From Candidatus Melainabacteria bacterium (GTDB taxonomy: Bacteria > Cyanobacteriota > Vampirovibrionia > 2-02-FULL-35-15), in the NCBI GenBank assembly GCA_023250205.1, contig JAHFBE010000005.1:16376-50249 (forward strand): a stretch of DNA of 33,874 nt. The letters are read 5' to 3'. The translations under genes and the position numbers were made by a program. This document shows positions 24,097-32,379 of this stretch, piece after piece (the stretch's first letter is position 1; each line of letters opens with the position of its first letter). Below the pieces are notes generated by a model. The model had not been told where the DNA came from. It made no database searches and worked only from the letters and a program-made list of their open reading frames with translations.

Positions 24097-24879
24097 TTAC
24101 ATAGCCAGAGTATTGTAACCACAATCCACATAAATTAATTCACCTGTTATTGCTCTGGACAAGTCACTAAATAAAAATACGCATGTATCGGCAACTTCCT
24201 CTGCTGAAACATTTTTCTTTAAAGGTGCAACAGATCTGAAATGTTCAAGCATCTTGGAGAAATCATCAATGCCACTGGCTGAAAGAGTTTTAATAGGTCC
24301 TGGTGACACTACATTTACTCGTATATTTTTTGAACCCATATCATAAGCCAGATACCTTGCAGTGCTTTCTAGAGCTGCTTTTGCTACGCCCATTACATTA
24401 TAGTTTTTTACTACCCTTTCACTTCCAAGATAACTAAGTGCTATAACACTTCCGCCTTTTTCTTCCATAAGTGGTTTAAACATTTTAGATAATGCTATTA
24501 AGGAATAACTGCTTACATCCTGTGCCAGATGATATCCGTCACGAGAGGTGTTTACAAACTCACCGCCAAGCTCTTCACGTTTTGCAAATGCAACTGCATG
24601 TAAAAAGAAATCTATTTGCCCATATTGTTTTTTAATAGTTTCTCCAGCTTGTGTTAATTCCTCATCTTTTGTTACATCAAGATTTACGGAAAATGGTTCT
24701 AAATTCTCTTCTTTAAACAACTTCTCTAAATTTCTTAAAACTCTTTCTCCTTGATAAGTAAAACCAATTTCTGCACCTTCTCTAATACAGGCTTTTGCAA
24801 TAGCCCAGGCAATACTCCATTTATTTGCAACTCCGACGATAATACCTTTTTTGCCTTTTAGTAAATTACTTGATGACAT
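24097..24879 (-). CDS. fabI: Enoyl-[acyl-carrier-protein] reductase (NADH), FabI type
   Basis: A short-chain dehydrogenase that performs the last reduction in fatty-acid elongation. GKKGIIVGVANKWSIAWAIAKA is the FabI form of the cofactor loop, LHAVAFAKREEL a conserved strand, and NYNVMGVAKAALE carries the catalytic Tyr-x6-Lys. The C-terminal TGELIYVDCGYN is typical. The ORF track starts 17 codons earlier (24930), but AAGGA about 10 nt before the ATG at 24879 and the position of LLKGKKG favour 24879 (260 aa). The 24880-25120 stretch holds one repeat and the lptB promoter region. Confidence 0.94.
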   Translation of the reverse strand: MSSSNLLKGKKGIIVGVANKWSIAWAIAKACIREGAEIGFTYQGERVLRNLEKLFKEENLEPFSVNLDVTKDEELTQAGETIKKQYGQIDFFLHAVAFAKREELGGEFVNTSRDGYHLAQDVSSYSLIALSKMFKPLMEEKGGSVIALSYLGSERVVKNYNVMGVAKAALESTARYLAYDMGSKNIRVNVVSPGPIKTLSASGIDDFSKMLEHFRSVAPLKKNVSAEEVADTCVFLFSDLSRAITGELIYVDCGYNTLAM

Positions 24880-24951
24880 ATTTAAATTTTCCTTTTGCGA
24901 TGGTTTTTGAATTGTTTGTGCATCAGACATAAAAATATAATATCAAATCCA

Positions 24952-25055
24952 TGTCATTCTGAGGCAAAGCCGAAGAATCTCACAGAATTGCTATAGGTGA
25001 ATAGAGACTCTTCACGGAGTTTACCCTGAGCAAAGTGAACGGGTTCAAAATGACA
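24952..25055. repeat. Dispersed repeat of the TGTCATTCTGAG type
   Basis: Begins TGTCATTCTGAGGCAAAGCC and ends TTCAAAATGACA, with TGTCATT/AATGACA inverted ends and GAAGAATCTC inside. It shares a CACGGAGTTTACCCTGAG-like module with copy 3 at 11850-11971, showing that modules are exchanged between element types. It separates divergent fabI and lptB. Confidence 0.75.
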
Positions 25056-25120
25056 TAATGTCTTAAGTCATTGCATACATTTTTCATGTTAAATTAATAC
25101 AGTCAATATTTAAAATATAC

Positions 25121-25855
25121 ATGTCACTTAAAGCAACAAATCTGGTTAAATCCTACAACGAAAAAACAGTTGTAAATAATATTTCATTTGAAATAAAACC
25201 TGGTGAAGTTGTTGGTTTATTGGGTCCAAATGGAGCTGGTAAAACTACCTCATTTGATATGGTTGTAGGCTTGGTAAAACCTGAAAAAGGCAAAATAAGT
25301 TTATTGGAAAAAGATATTACCAGATTTCCAGTGCATGAAAGATCTAATGCAGGAATTGGTTATCTTACTCAGGAACCATCTATATTCAGGCGTTTAAGTG
25401 TTGCGGATAATTTGCGTTTAATATGGGGTGTCCTGGATAAATATAGATCTCAAACTAAGAAGATTGAAGATGAAAAATTGGAAGAATTATTAACGGAATT
25501 TGATCTTTTTGATTTAAAGGATCATATTGCAATTAGTTTAAGTGGTGGTGAAAGAAGAAGAGTTGAAATTGCAAGAGTCTTAGCATGTGATCCAAAATAT
25601 ATCCTTCTTGATGAGCCATTTACAGGAATAGATCCAATTGCAATTCAGGAAATCCAGAAAATAATTTCAAAGTTGACTAAGACAAGAAATATTGGAATCT
25701 TACTTACAGATCACAACCCAAAAGCTACACTAGCGATTACTGACAGAGCTTATATTATTCAGGATGGAAAAATACTTATATCAGGTTCTGCAAAAGAGAT
25801 CGCAGTAAATCCAATTGCACTGAAATACTATTTGGGAGAGGACTTTACTCTATGA
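25121..25855 (+). CDS. lptB: Lipopolysaccharide export ATPase LptB
   Basis: A 244-aa ATPase: Walker A GLLGPNGAGKTTSFDMVVG, Q-loop YLTQEPSIFRRLSVADNLRL, signature LSGGERRRVEIARVLA, Walker B YILLDEPFTGIDPIA, switch ITDHNPKATL. The wording (NGAGKTTSFDM, LTQEPSIFRRLSV, GGERRRVEIAR) is that of LptB rather than amino-acid or sugar importers. It powers LPS extraction from the inner membrane with LptF and LptG. The next gene, an LptF/G permease, overlaps it by 4 nt (ATGA). It implies a two-membrane cell with LPS or a similar lipid. Confidence 0.94.
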   Translation: MSLKATNLVKSYNEKTVVNNISFEIKPGEVVGLLGPNGAGKTTSFDMVVGLVKPEKGKISLLEKDITRFPVHERSNAGIGYLTQEPSIFRRLSVADNLRLIWGVLDKYRSQTKKIEDEKLEELLTEFDLFDLKDHIAISLSGGERRRVEIARVLACDPKYILLDEPFTGIDPIAIQEIQKIISKLTKTRNIGILLTDHNPKATLAITDRAYIIQDGKILISGSAKEIAVNPIALKYYLGEDFTL

Positions 25856-27000
25856 TAAAAAACATTAAATCAATGCTCTCCTTTAAACTAAACATTTTAG
25901 ATAAATATGTGATCAATGAATTCTGGCTTCCTTTTATTTCTGGTTCAGCAATTATTACAGGAATTTGGTTAAGTGCTGATCAACTCAGGCATGTATTCAA
26001 ATTAATAACGACTTCAGAAGCTCCTTTAATGCTTGCGATGACCATTCTTGGATTGCATATGCCTGAAATCATTGTAATTACTATTCCAATAGGAGTTTTG
26101 TGGTCTTCTTTCCTTGTATTTAGCAGGTTAAACAATGATTCTGAAATAATTGCTATGCGAACAAGTGGAATTAGTCTGATTAGAATTTTAAGACCGGTTC
26201 TTATATTTGGATTATTTACAGGAATTGTTTCTTTTGCTTTAGCAGAATTAGTTGTTCCAATAGCTTCACCGCTTGCAAGAAAACTTGAAATATATTCTAT
26301 TTATAAAAACCCATTTCCAAACAGTCAAAAAAACTTTACCTATCTTGAAAAAAGCTCATCAAAGAAATTAAAGAGAATTTTTTATGCTGCTTATTACAAT
26401 GCTGATAAAGAGCTTTTAAGAAACATTGTCATTCTTGATTTTACGAAAGTAGGATTAACTCAGATACATACAGCCAAGCAAGCTCGCTGGGTACCACAAA
26501 AAGGTGGCTGGGAGCTATATAAAGGGACAAACCATTTCATTGCAAAGGATAATTCCCTAAGCAGAGTTTCAAGTTTTGAACAATTTTTTATTCCTAGCTC
26601 ATCCACACCAGCAAAATTAATCAAAGAAATAAGTAAACCTGGAGAGATGAACTTTGTTAGGTTGCAGAGATTTATCGCATTACAGGCAGACTCTACTATT
26701 CATACAGATGATTATAATGAAGCGAAAGTAACATTTCATGAAAAGTTTGCAAAGCCAATTTCTTGTATTTTAATTGCATTAATTGGTGCGCCTTTAGGAA
26801 TACTGCCCAGAAGGTCAAGCTCGGGTTGGAACTATGTAATACTTTCTTTTATTATCTTTCAGTTTTATATGACGCAATCAGTTTGTGCTTCATTAGCAGA
26901 AGCAAATAGGATTATGCCTTTTATTGCAGCATGGTTGCCAAATATTGTATTGTTTTTAGTTGCTCTTTTTATTATCAGGCAAAAGGCAAAATTAGCTTAG
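25852..27000 (+). CDS. LptF/LptG-family permease (YjgP/YjgQ)
   Basis: A 382-aa membrane protein with helices near the N-terminus (FLPF.SGSAIITGIW; ILGLHMPEIIVITIPIGVLWSSFLVFSRL; LIFGLFTGIVSFALAELVVP) and three at the C-terminus (ISCILIALIGAPLGILPRRSS onward), flanking a periplasmic beta domain of about 150 residues. NNDSEIIAMRTSGIS is the conserved cytoplasmic loop of the family. It forms the channel partner of LptB in LPS transport. Only one permease is coded here; a second, or a homodimer, must be assumed. F and G cannot be told apart by eye. Confidence 0.92.
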   Translation: MIKNIKSMLSFKLNILDKYVINEFWLPFISGSAIITGIWLSADQLRHVFKLITTSEAPLMLAMTILGLHMPEIIVITIPIGVLWSSFLVFSRLNNDSEIIAMRTSGISLIRILRPVLIFGLFTGIVSFALAELVVPIASPLARKLEIYSIYKNPFPNSQKNFTYLEKSSSKKLKRIFYAAYYNADKELLRNIVILDFTKVGLTQIHTAKQARWVPQKGGWELYKGTNHFIAKDNSLSRVSSFEQFFIPSSSTPAKLIKEISKPGEMNFVRLQRFIALQADSTIHTDDYNEAKVTFHEKFAKPISCILIALIGAPLGILPRRSSSGWNYVILSFIIFQFYMTQSVCASLAEANRIMPFIAAWLPNIVLFLVALFIIRQKAKLA

Positions 27001-27018
27001 TTTGTGCCTACGGTACAA

Positions 27019-27024
27019 TATAAT
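27019..27024 (+). promoter_or_regulatory. -10 box of mnmA
   Basis: Perfect TATAAT ending 8 nt before the ATG at 27033, with no Shine-Dalgarno. No convincing -35 was found. The layout suggests a leaderless mnmA transcript, or alternatively that translation starts at the ATG at 27087. Confidence 0.5.
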
Positions 27025-27032
27025 ACGAGCTA

Positions 27033-28139
27033 ATGACAATCTTAACCTTAGAAAAATCAAAAACACTTGAAAACTACTGGCCATCAATGGATAGCAAGAT
27101 TGCTGTTTGTATGAGTGGTGGGGTAGATAGTAGCGTTAGCGCTTACCTTTTAAATAAAAAAGGATATAAAACTATTGGTTTAACAGGATGGCTAATTAAA
27201 GGTGCAGGACGCTGTTGTGACAATGGAATGGTAGATGCTGCAAAAATTTGTGAACAAATTGGAGTTAATCATATTTCCAAAGATTTAAGAGTCTTTTTTA
27301 GAAAAGAGATTGTAGATCCTTTTATTAATTCTTATCAAACAGGCTATACTCCTATTCCATGTATTACTTGCAACAATACCATTAAATGGGGCTCCTTAAT
27401 GCAATATGCATTTGGCGAGCTAGGCTGCGATCACATTGCTACAGGACATTATGCAAGACTTATAAAGGAAAATGATTTATATAAGGTTGTACGCCCAAAA
27501 GATTTGAAAAAAGATCAAACTTTTATGCTCTGGGGATTGACTCAGGAAGTCCTTTCTAAGACAGTATTTCCACTTGGGGATTTAATTAAAGGAGAGGTTC
27601 GAGAAGTTGCTAAAGAAGGGAATCTTATTGTTGCTGATAAAGAAGAGAGTCAGGATATTTGTTTTGTTTCAGAGAAAGAAGGCACGCAAGGTTTTTTGAG
27701 TAAGTTTTTAGAATCAAAAGAAGGTTATGTTATTGAAAATAAAACCGGAAAAATATTAGGGGTTCATCAAGGTACTCATAATTACACAATTGGTCAAAGA
27801 AAAGGAATGGGCATTGCGTATAGTGAACCACTTTATGTTGTCGAATTAGATATAGAAAATAATATTGTTTATGCTGGTACTAAAGATGAACTAGAAGGAT
27901 ATGAGTTAGTAGCAAAAGATGTGAATTGGGTTATACCAGTCGAGGAAAAATTTCTCAAATCTGCCAGAGCAAAGATTCGATATAACTCTAAAACCTACCC
28001 AGCAAAAGTTACAATGCTTGAAGATAATAAAGTCAAAGTTATCTTTGATGAACCGCAGTCTGCAATTACTCCAGGTCAGGCTTGTGTTTTTTATGATGAA
28101 GCTGACCAGACCTTGCTTGGTGGAGGGTGGATTGTTTAA
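27033..28139 (+). CDS. mnmA: tRNA-specific 2-thiouridylase MnmA
   Basis: A 368-aa enzyme that puts sulfur on the wobble uridine of Lys, Glu and Gln tRNAs. KIAVCMSGGVDSSVSAYLL is the ATP-binding PP-loop; the two catalytic cysteines lie in TPIPCITCNN and SQDICFV; HYTIGQRKGMG-like NYTIGQRKGMGIAY and ITPGQACVFYD are conserved C-terminal motifs. It acts on the same wobble base as MnmE, also in this window. The first 18 residues precede the usual start (MDSKIAV at 27087), so the N-terminus is uncertain. The stop overlaps tsaC through a shared TTAA. Confidence 0.96.
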   Translation: MTILTLEKSKTLENYWPSMDSKIAVCMSGGVDSSVSAYLLNKKGYKTIGLTGWLIKGAGRCCDNGMVDAAKICEQIGVNHISKDLRVFFRKEIVDPFINSYQTGYTPIPCITCNNTIKWGSLMQYAFGELGCDHIATGHYARLIKENDLYKVVRPKDLKKDQTFMLWGLTQEVLSKTVFPLGDLIKGEVREVAKEGNLIVADKEESQDICFVSEKEGTQGFLSKFLESKEGYVIENKTGKILGVHQGTHNYTIGQRKGMGIAYSEPLYVVELDIENNIVYAGTKDELEGYELVAKDVNWVIPVEEKFLKSARAKIRYNSKTYPAKVTMLEDNKVKVIFDEPQSAITPGQACVFYDEADQTLLGGGWIV

Positions 28140-28690
28140 CGCAATATTTTAATTTTATCTTTTCTTACTTCAACAATCTTTGAGGGCTTTAATGACATCT
28201 CTTTTTTTTTCGCCTTGATGAATAGTTTTACATTCTTAATCAATTCTTTCTGAGGTTTCTTATCGCTTTTGCCTGAAATATTTGCGCTGGTGCTGGCTAA
28301 AACCTTTTCTGGACATTGACTTAATAGTTTGAGTAAGAACTTATTTCCTGGCACTCTTATACCAACTGTTTTATATCCCTTGTTTAAGAAACTTGGTACT
28401 GCTTTTGAAGCTGGAAAAATAATTGTTAAAGGACCAGGCCATTGTTTAATTAATTGTCGTAGAGTTCTTGCATGTAAGGACTCTACGGTTACAAATTTTT
28501 TAAGAACATTCCAGCTATACCCAAGCAAAATTAATGGCTTTTTCCTCTCTCGCTTTTTTAACTTATAAATCTTTGAAACAGCAGATTTTGAATCATATCT
28601 GCAAACTAAACCATAAACAGTATCGGTAGGAACTATGATTGGCTCATTATTTAAAATTAAATTAAAAGCTTTTTTAGACAATATTTTCAT
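28136..28690 (-). CDS. tsaC: Threonylcarbamoyl-AMP synthase, TsaC/YrdC family
   Basis: A 184-aa YrdC-domain protein that makes threonylcarbamoyl-AMP for the t6A37 modification of ANN-decoding tRNAs. PTDTVYGLVCRYDSKSAVSKIYKLKKRERKKPLILL, WPGPLTIIF, GIRVPGN and ASTSANISG are all present. A 30-bp palindrome (28458-28487) adds about ten residues (VESLHARTLR) just before IKQWPGP, a position where homologs vary. The start is the ATG at 28690. It is the short single-domain form. Confidence 0.93.
   Translation of the reverse strand: MKILSKKAFNLILNNEPIIVPTDTVYGLVCRYDSKSAVSKIYKLKKRERKKPLILLGYSWNVLKKFVTVESLHARTLRQLIKQWPGPLTIIFPASKAVPSFLNKGYKTVGIRVPGNKFLLKLLSQCPEKVLASTSANISGKSDKKPQKELIKNVKLFIKAKKKEMSLKPSKIVEVRKDKIKILR
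28458..28487. repeat. 30-bp palindromic element inside tsaC
   Basis: CGTAGAG / CTCTACG outer arms continue inward as a hairpin paired to the centre with two G-U pairs (TTCTTGCA / TGTAAGGA). Length and ends match the 30-bp element in the amidase gene (18813-18842), and the centre (TTGCATG) matches the palindrome core of the intergenic mosaics. Ten codons are added without loss of frame. Confidence 0.75.
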
Positions 28691-28716
28691 TTATGGATAG
28701 ATATTCTACCTATATT

Positions 28717-29451
28717 TTACTTTAATTCTAAGAAATCTAGATCTGGGGGGGTGTCTTCCCTTTGTTCTAATGCGTCTCTTGTCCTGTTAATTTCTTTTGT
28801 AAGTTTGTCTTCATAGAGTTTTAAATCAAAAATAGCTTTTTCTAATGTTAACGTTCTCAATGGAACATCAGCTCTTGAGCTTGGATCTTTGTAAGAAATA
28901 ATTTTTGCATTTGAGCTATAATCCCTTTCTTCTTTTTTACAATCGCTACCTGCAAGTTCTGCAATTCTTAACTTACATGCTGCTAGTAGTATATGATCAA
29001 GATCCGTCACTGATGAATTTCTTATACATTGCTCTACTGTAAGAGTTTCTGAAAATTTACAACCAGGTAGGTAATATGGCGCTATATCTTTGAACAATCT
29101 TTTTGATAAGCCATTTTCATCTGCTTTTTCAAAAGCCTTCTTTTTTCTTAAAGCAACTATTGTTAAATCACGTATAGTAGCTAAATCTTTTGGCTCTCTC
29201 TCTTCTGCTTTATTTAATTTATAAGCTTCATCACCAGATAGATATTGTGAAGCTGTGCCAGAAAGAGGAGAGGGTTTTGTAGTAACTCCTTCTACAAGTG
29301 CTCTACCGGCAACGTTTCTTGCAGCTGCATTTGGTCCTTTATCTAAAGGTTCTGTTTCTAAAGAAGCCTCTGGCAATAGTGTTACTGCTTCTATAGGAGC
29401 TGTAGGTTTGCGACTTAATAGACCAAATAAAGTTAATGGATTTAAACTCAT
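28717..29451 (-). CDS. Unrecognised 244-aa protein
   Basis: No family is recognised. The N-terminus (MSLNPLTLFGLLSRKPTAPIEAV) has no signal peptide and leads into an Ala/Pro/Thr-rich, probably disordered stretch to about residue 70. The rest is charged and helical (LATIRDLTIVALRKKKAFEKA; LEKAIFDLKLYEDKLTKEINRTRDALEQRED), with a Cys-containing middle (YYLPGCKFSETLTVEQCIRN). A GGGGG run sits 5 nt before the ATG, an unusual but usable ribosome site. It is the last gene of the minus-strand group headed by the 778-aa protein. The 29452-29556 gap upstream holds nothing recognisable. Confidence 0.75.
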   Translation of the reverse strand: MSLNPLTLFGLLSRKPTAPIEAVTLLPEASLETEPLDKGPNAAARNVAGRALVEGVTTKPSPLSGTASQYLSGDEAYKLNKAEEREPKDLATIRDLTIVALRKKKAFEKADENGLSKRLFKDIAPYYLPGCKFSETLTVEQCIRNSSVTDLDHILLAACKLRIAELAGSDCKKEERDYSSNAKIISYKDPSSRADVPLRTLTLEKAIFDLKLYEDKLTKEINRTRDALEQREDTPPDLDFLELK

Positions 29452-29556
29452 ATTACCCCCGTAATAAAATTCTTAAATAGATAATTTGACCCTAGCAAAG
29501 TTAAGCTTAGAAAAGCAATAGCTAAGAGAAACAATAAGGTAATTTTAATTTTTACT

Positions 29557-29883
29557 TTAATCTAAAAATGTGGGAGTAAGCTCTTCATTCATTAGTTTTA
29601 AGGCAGAGTCTATTAAAAGTTCTATCTCTTTAGGGGTTTCTGCTTTATCAAGAGCTTCTGTTAAATCAATCGAATTCCAGACCTTGTTTCCAAGAGAAGT
29701 ATTAGTTTCCATTATTACTTCTGATAATTCTTTGGTATCCAAATCAGGTTTTATAGATAGAATAAATCTAATTTGTTTTTCTCCCCAGGTGTAAGCCTCT
29801 TTATAGCTTGATCCTGAAGGGGCATATTGTACAGGTATTCTGAATTGTGTAGAGTGTCCATTTAAATGTTGTAATTGTGTCAT
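29557..29883 (-). CDS. Unrecognised 108-aa protein
   Basis: A small, mixed, mostly helical protein with no membrane segment or signal peptide: FRIPVQYAPSGSSYKEAYTWGEKQIRFILSIKPDLDTKELSEVIMETN, ending KEIELLIDSALKLMNEELTPTFLD. No family comes to mind. AAAGGAG lies 5-6 nt before the ATG, one of the best ribosome sites in the window. It starts 30 nt after the 778-aa gene ends on the same strand, so the two are likely made together; a partner or chaperone of the large protein is one possibility, unproven. Confidence 0.75.
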   Translation of the reverse strand: MTQLQHLNGHSTQFRIPVQYAPSGSSYKEAYTWGEKQIRFILSIKPDLDTKELSEVIMETNTSLGNKVWNSIDLTEALDKAETPKEIELLIDSALKLMNEELTPTFLD

Positions 29884-29913
29884 TTTTCTCCTTTAAAATT
29901 TGTCTGATTTATA

Positions 29914-32250
29914 TTAAGCTGCAACTCCTAAATGTTCTAAATAATTTTTAGCTCTCAATTGATCTTCGGGTTTTGAATGATCGTTAGCCATTAAATTTAA
30001 TCCATGAATCATTACCGGTTCTACAAAGTTCTTATAAAACTGCTCTCTTTTCTTAGAGTCAGGAATGTACATTTCTAAATCCGGAGTATCTACTATAAAA
30101 GAACCTATTACTAAATCACTTGGATCATAGCGTCTAGCTTTGTTTTGACGGGCATTTGAAAATACTTCGGGCTCAAGAGTTATTGGAATATTTGCTTCTT
30201 GATTATTTGTACTGTCAAATACATGAGCACCATTTTTAATAATTAATTTACCTGTTCTTGCAAGCTCTTCTAATTCGTTCCCTTGAATTATAGCGTTGCT
30301 TAATTGGAAGACATCTTCACCGCTGTACCATGCGTCTATTGCTTTCATTCCTGAGTTTGCATTTTCATCTGGTAAAAGAGTCATCTTGTTAACTTCACCA
30401 TTTTTATCATATTCAACTAAGAATGCAAGTGTATGATTGTCTATATGTTGCTCTTCTTTTGTGTCTAATAACAGAGCTCTACCTTGTGTTCCATTCTCTC
30501 TTTTTATATTGTAAGGTCCATTATTTTGTATTCTTGCAGATATTTTTGTATCCATTAAAACAATTTTTTTCCTTAATTTCGTCAAAGATTCCATTTTCTC
30601 TTCAAACGAGGCTGAGTCATTATTCTTTAAGTCTTTTAATGCAGAAGATATTATTTTTTCTCTATCAGCCCTGATTTTGCCATTGATTAAATATTGGCTT
30701 GCTTCATTAGTATGCCTGCAGTCTCCTTCTCCAAGTAAAGGCATTAGCATAACGCTTGTTGCAGCCATTTTTGATTTGTTATAGTGGACGACATCTAAAA
30801 GCCCTTTCCAGAATGCTTCAAGTTCAATATGTCTGGGACCCTGCATATTCTCAATATCCCTGACCCCGTCTTTGTTTCTAAGCCTGAACATTCCTTCAAT
30901 ATATTTTTGTGTTTTTTGAATAAACTCATTAAGTTCAATATCTGTAATATCTCCACCAGCAATTTGCTTTAATACTTCTGCCCTAATTTCCTGATCAGAT
31001 TGTTTGACTACACTATCAACAACAAATCCGCCAAATCTTGCGTTAAATGGAGTAAAGTTTCCGGTTCTTGTTTTACCAATGACATAAGTAGTGCTTTCAA
31101 TAGCTTCACTGATTGATGAATATTTCCATCCTGTTTTTTTGTTTTCTGTTGTCTCAATGAGAGAGGGATTTGCAAGTTTAGAAATTACATCATTGATTTC
31201 TGAAGTAGCTACTAAATTTTGTTCTTTTAAATATTCAAGATGAGTAATAAAGGACTTAATATCTGACTCATCAATTTGAGGATCGTTTATTAATTTTGCT
31301 GCTATTGGCAATAACTTTTTTATCTCTGCTTTGTTCCCGATTACTAAATTTAATTCAAGAAGTGAAAGAGCAGGCCATAGAGATTTTTGTGTGTCAGCAT
31401 GTAAAACTGTTGGATAAACTAACATGGCAAATTGTTTTGCTTTTTCAACTTCTCCTTTATATAAGAGAGTTCTTACTACGTTTATTCCAGGGTAATAACT
31501 AAGAGATTTTTCGAATGCAAGTAAATATGCCTGATATGCAGTTTCAAGAGCATCTTTATTCCCATCTTTTAAGAACGTACTCTTATATGCAGTCCCTATA
31601 GTTGTTAAGAGTTCGGCTTGAGTTTGGACAGCTTGACTGGAAGTAGGACCTTCAATCGTTGGATTTAATAATTTAGCTGCAAAGGCTATTGCTTCTTTAT
31701 TCTTCCCTTCTCTATTTAAAGCAAGAGCATAGTTTGTTTTCATAAAACCAGTAGTTTCAATGCCTGCTTCTTCTAGCCGATCATAAAATCGAATCACTTC
31801 TTTCATTGATAAGTTTCTATAAGCATTTGAGAGTGCATTTATTTTTTGCTTTGTAACTTTACTTATGTTTTCAAAAGAAAGTTCTTTATCTTCCAGTATT
31901 CTTAAATTTCGTATGATCTCTTCTTTGTTGCTGGATTTAAAGGCATTAGAAAAATCATTAAAAAACCTTTCATGTTCTATTGCAATTGGTTCTAGGTGCT
32001 TTTTTAATCCTTCTGGACTTATCCTTGACTCAAAAGAAAAAACATTTGTTAAAGGACTTTCTATTGTAGGTAAAAATTGTTGAAAATGGGCTGAGCTGCT
32101 TGAAATATGGGCTGTGCTGGTGCTATTAGTATCCAGTCCAGGCTGTGCCCCATGTTTTAATAAACGTTCAACATGTTTTGCACTAAGAGCTCTTGCTACA
32201 TGAGAATTATGAGGGGCGTATATTGATTCTGAATTAGTTAATGGATTCAT
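29914..32250 (-). CDS. 778-aa protein with TPR/TRAFs-binding-like region and possible Cys-His-Asp region
   Basis: No signal peptide or membrane helix. After a Ser/Thr-rich N-terminus, residues 165-345 are helical repeats: TNYALALNREGKNKEAIAFAAKLL is TPR-like, and IGTAYKSTFL ... ALETAYQAYLLAFEKSLSYYPGINVVRTLLYKGEVEKA resembles the MAP3K TRAFs-binding domain (DUF4071). Further on, LLGEGDCRHTNEASQYL (Cys511), DNHTLAFLVEYD (His606) and HVFDST (Asp679) come in the order of a transglutaminase-like or papain-like triad; this is inference. Activity is unknown. No ribosome site; TAAAAT ends 7 nt before the ATG, with a 17-bp palindrome just upstream. It leads two more unrecognised genes. Confidence 0.7.
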   Translation of the reverse strand: MNPLTNSESIYAPHNSHVARALSAKHVERLLKHGAQPGLDTNSTSTAHISSSSAHFQQFLPTIESPLTNVFSFESRISPEGLKKHLEPIAIEHERFFNDFSNAFKSSNKEEIIRNLRILEDKELSFENISKVTKQKINALSNAYRNLSMKEVIRFYDRLEEAGIETTGFMKTNYALALNREGKNKEAIAFAAKLLNPTIEGPTSSQAVQTQAELLTTIGTAYKSTFLKDGNKDALETAYQAYLLAFEKSLSYYPGINVVRTLLYKGEVEKAKQFAMLVYPTVLHADTQKSLWPALSLLELNLVIGNKAEIKKLLPIAAKLINDPQIDESDIKSFITHLEYLKEQNLVATSEINDVISKLANPSLIETTENKKTGWKYSSISEAIESTTYVIGKTRTGNFTPFNARFGGFVVDSVVKQSDQEIRAEVLKQIAGGDITDIELNEFIQKTQKYIEGMFRLRNKDGVRDIENMQGPRHIELEAFWKGLLDVVHYNKSKMAATSVMLMPLLGEGDCRHTNEASQYLINGKIRADREKIISSALKDLKNNDSASFEEKMESLTKLRKKIVLMDTKISARIQNNGPYNIKRENGTQGRALLLDTKEEQHIDNHTLAFLVEYDKNGEVNKMTLLPDENANSGMKAIDAWYSGEDVFQLSNAIIQGNELEELARTGKLIIKNGAHVFDSTNNQEANIPITLEPEVFSNARQNKARRYDPSDLVIGSFIVDTPDLEMYIPDSKKREQFYKNFVEPVMIHGLNLMANDHSKPEDQLRAKNYLEHLGVAA

Positions 32251-32261
32251 AAATAATATTT

Positions 32262-32278
32262 TAAATAAGTCTTATTTA
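32262..32278. promoter_or_regulatory. Palindrome in the promoter of the 778-aa gene
   Basis: TAAATAAG-T-CTTATTTA is an 8-bp perfect inverted repeat with one central base, 12-28 nt before the ATG and overlapping the presumed -10. It could be an operator, though AT-rich palindromes also arise by chance. The rest of 32279-32365 is plain AT-rich sequence. Confidence 0.35.
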
Positions 32279-32365
32279 TTCTAAGAAACCAGAAATAAAA
32301 GAACCCTATTTTTTATAATTAATTAAGTTTTAGGCTGAAATATAAAATACCAGTTAAACAAAAAG

Positions 32366-32371
32366 TATAAT
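32366..32371 (+). promoter_or_regulatory. -10 box of dtd-dus
   Basis: Perfect TATAAT ending 8 nt before the dtd ATG, with no Shine-Dalgarno in between and no clear -35. Consistent with a leaderless transcript carrying dtd and dus. Confidence 0.5.
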
Positions 32372-32379
32372 TAATAGAT

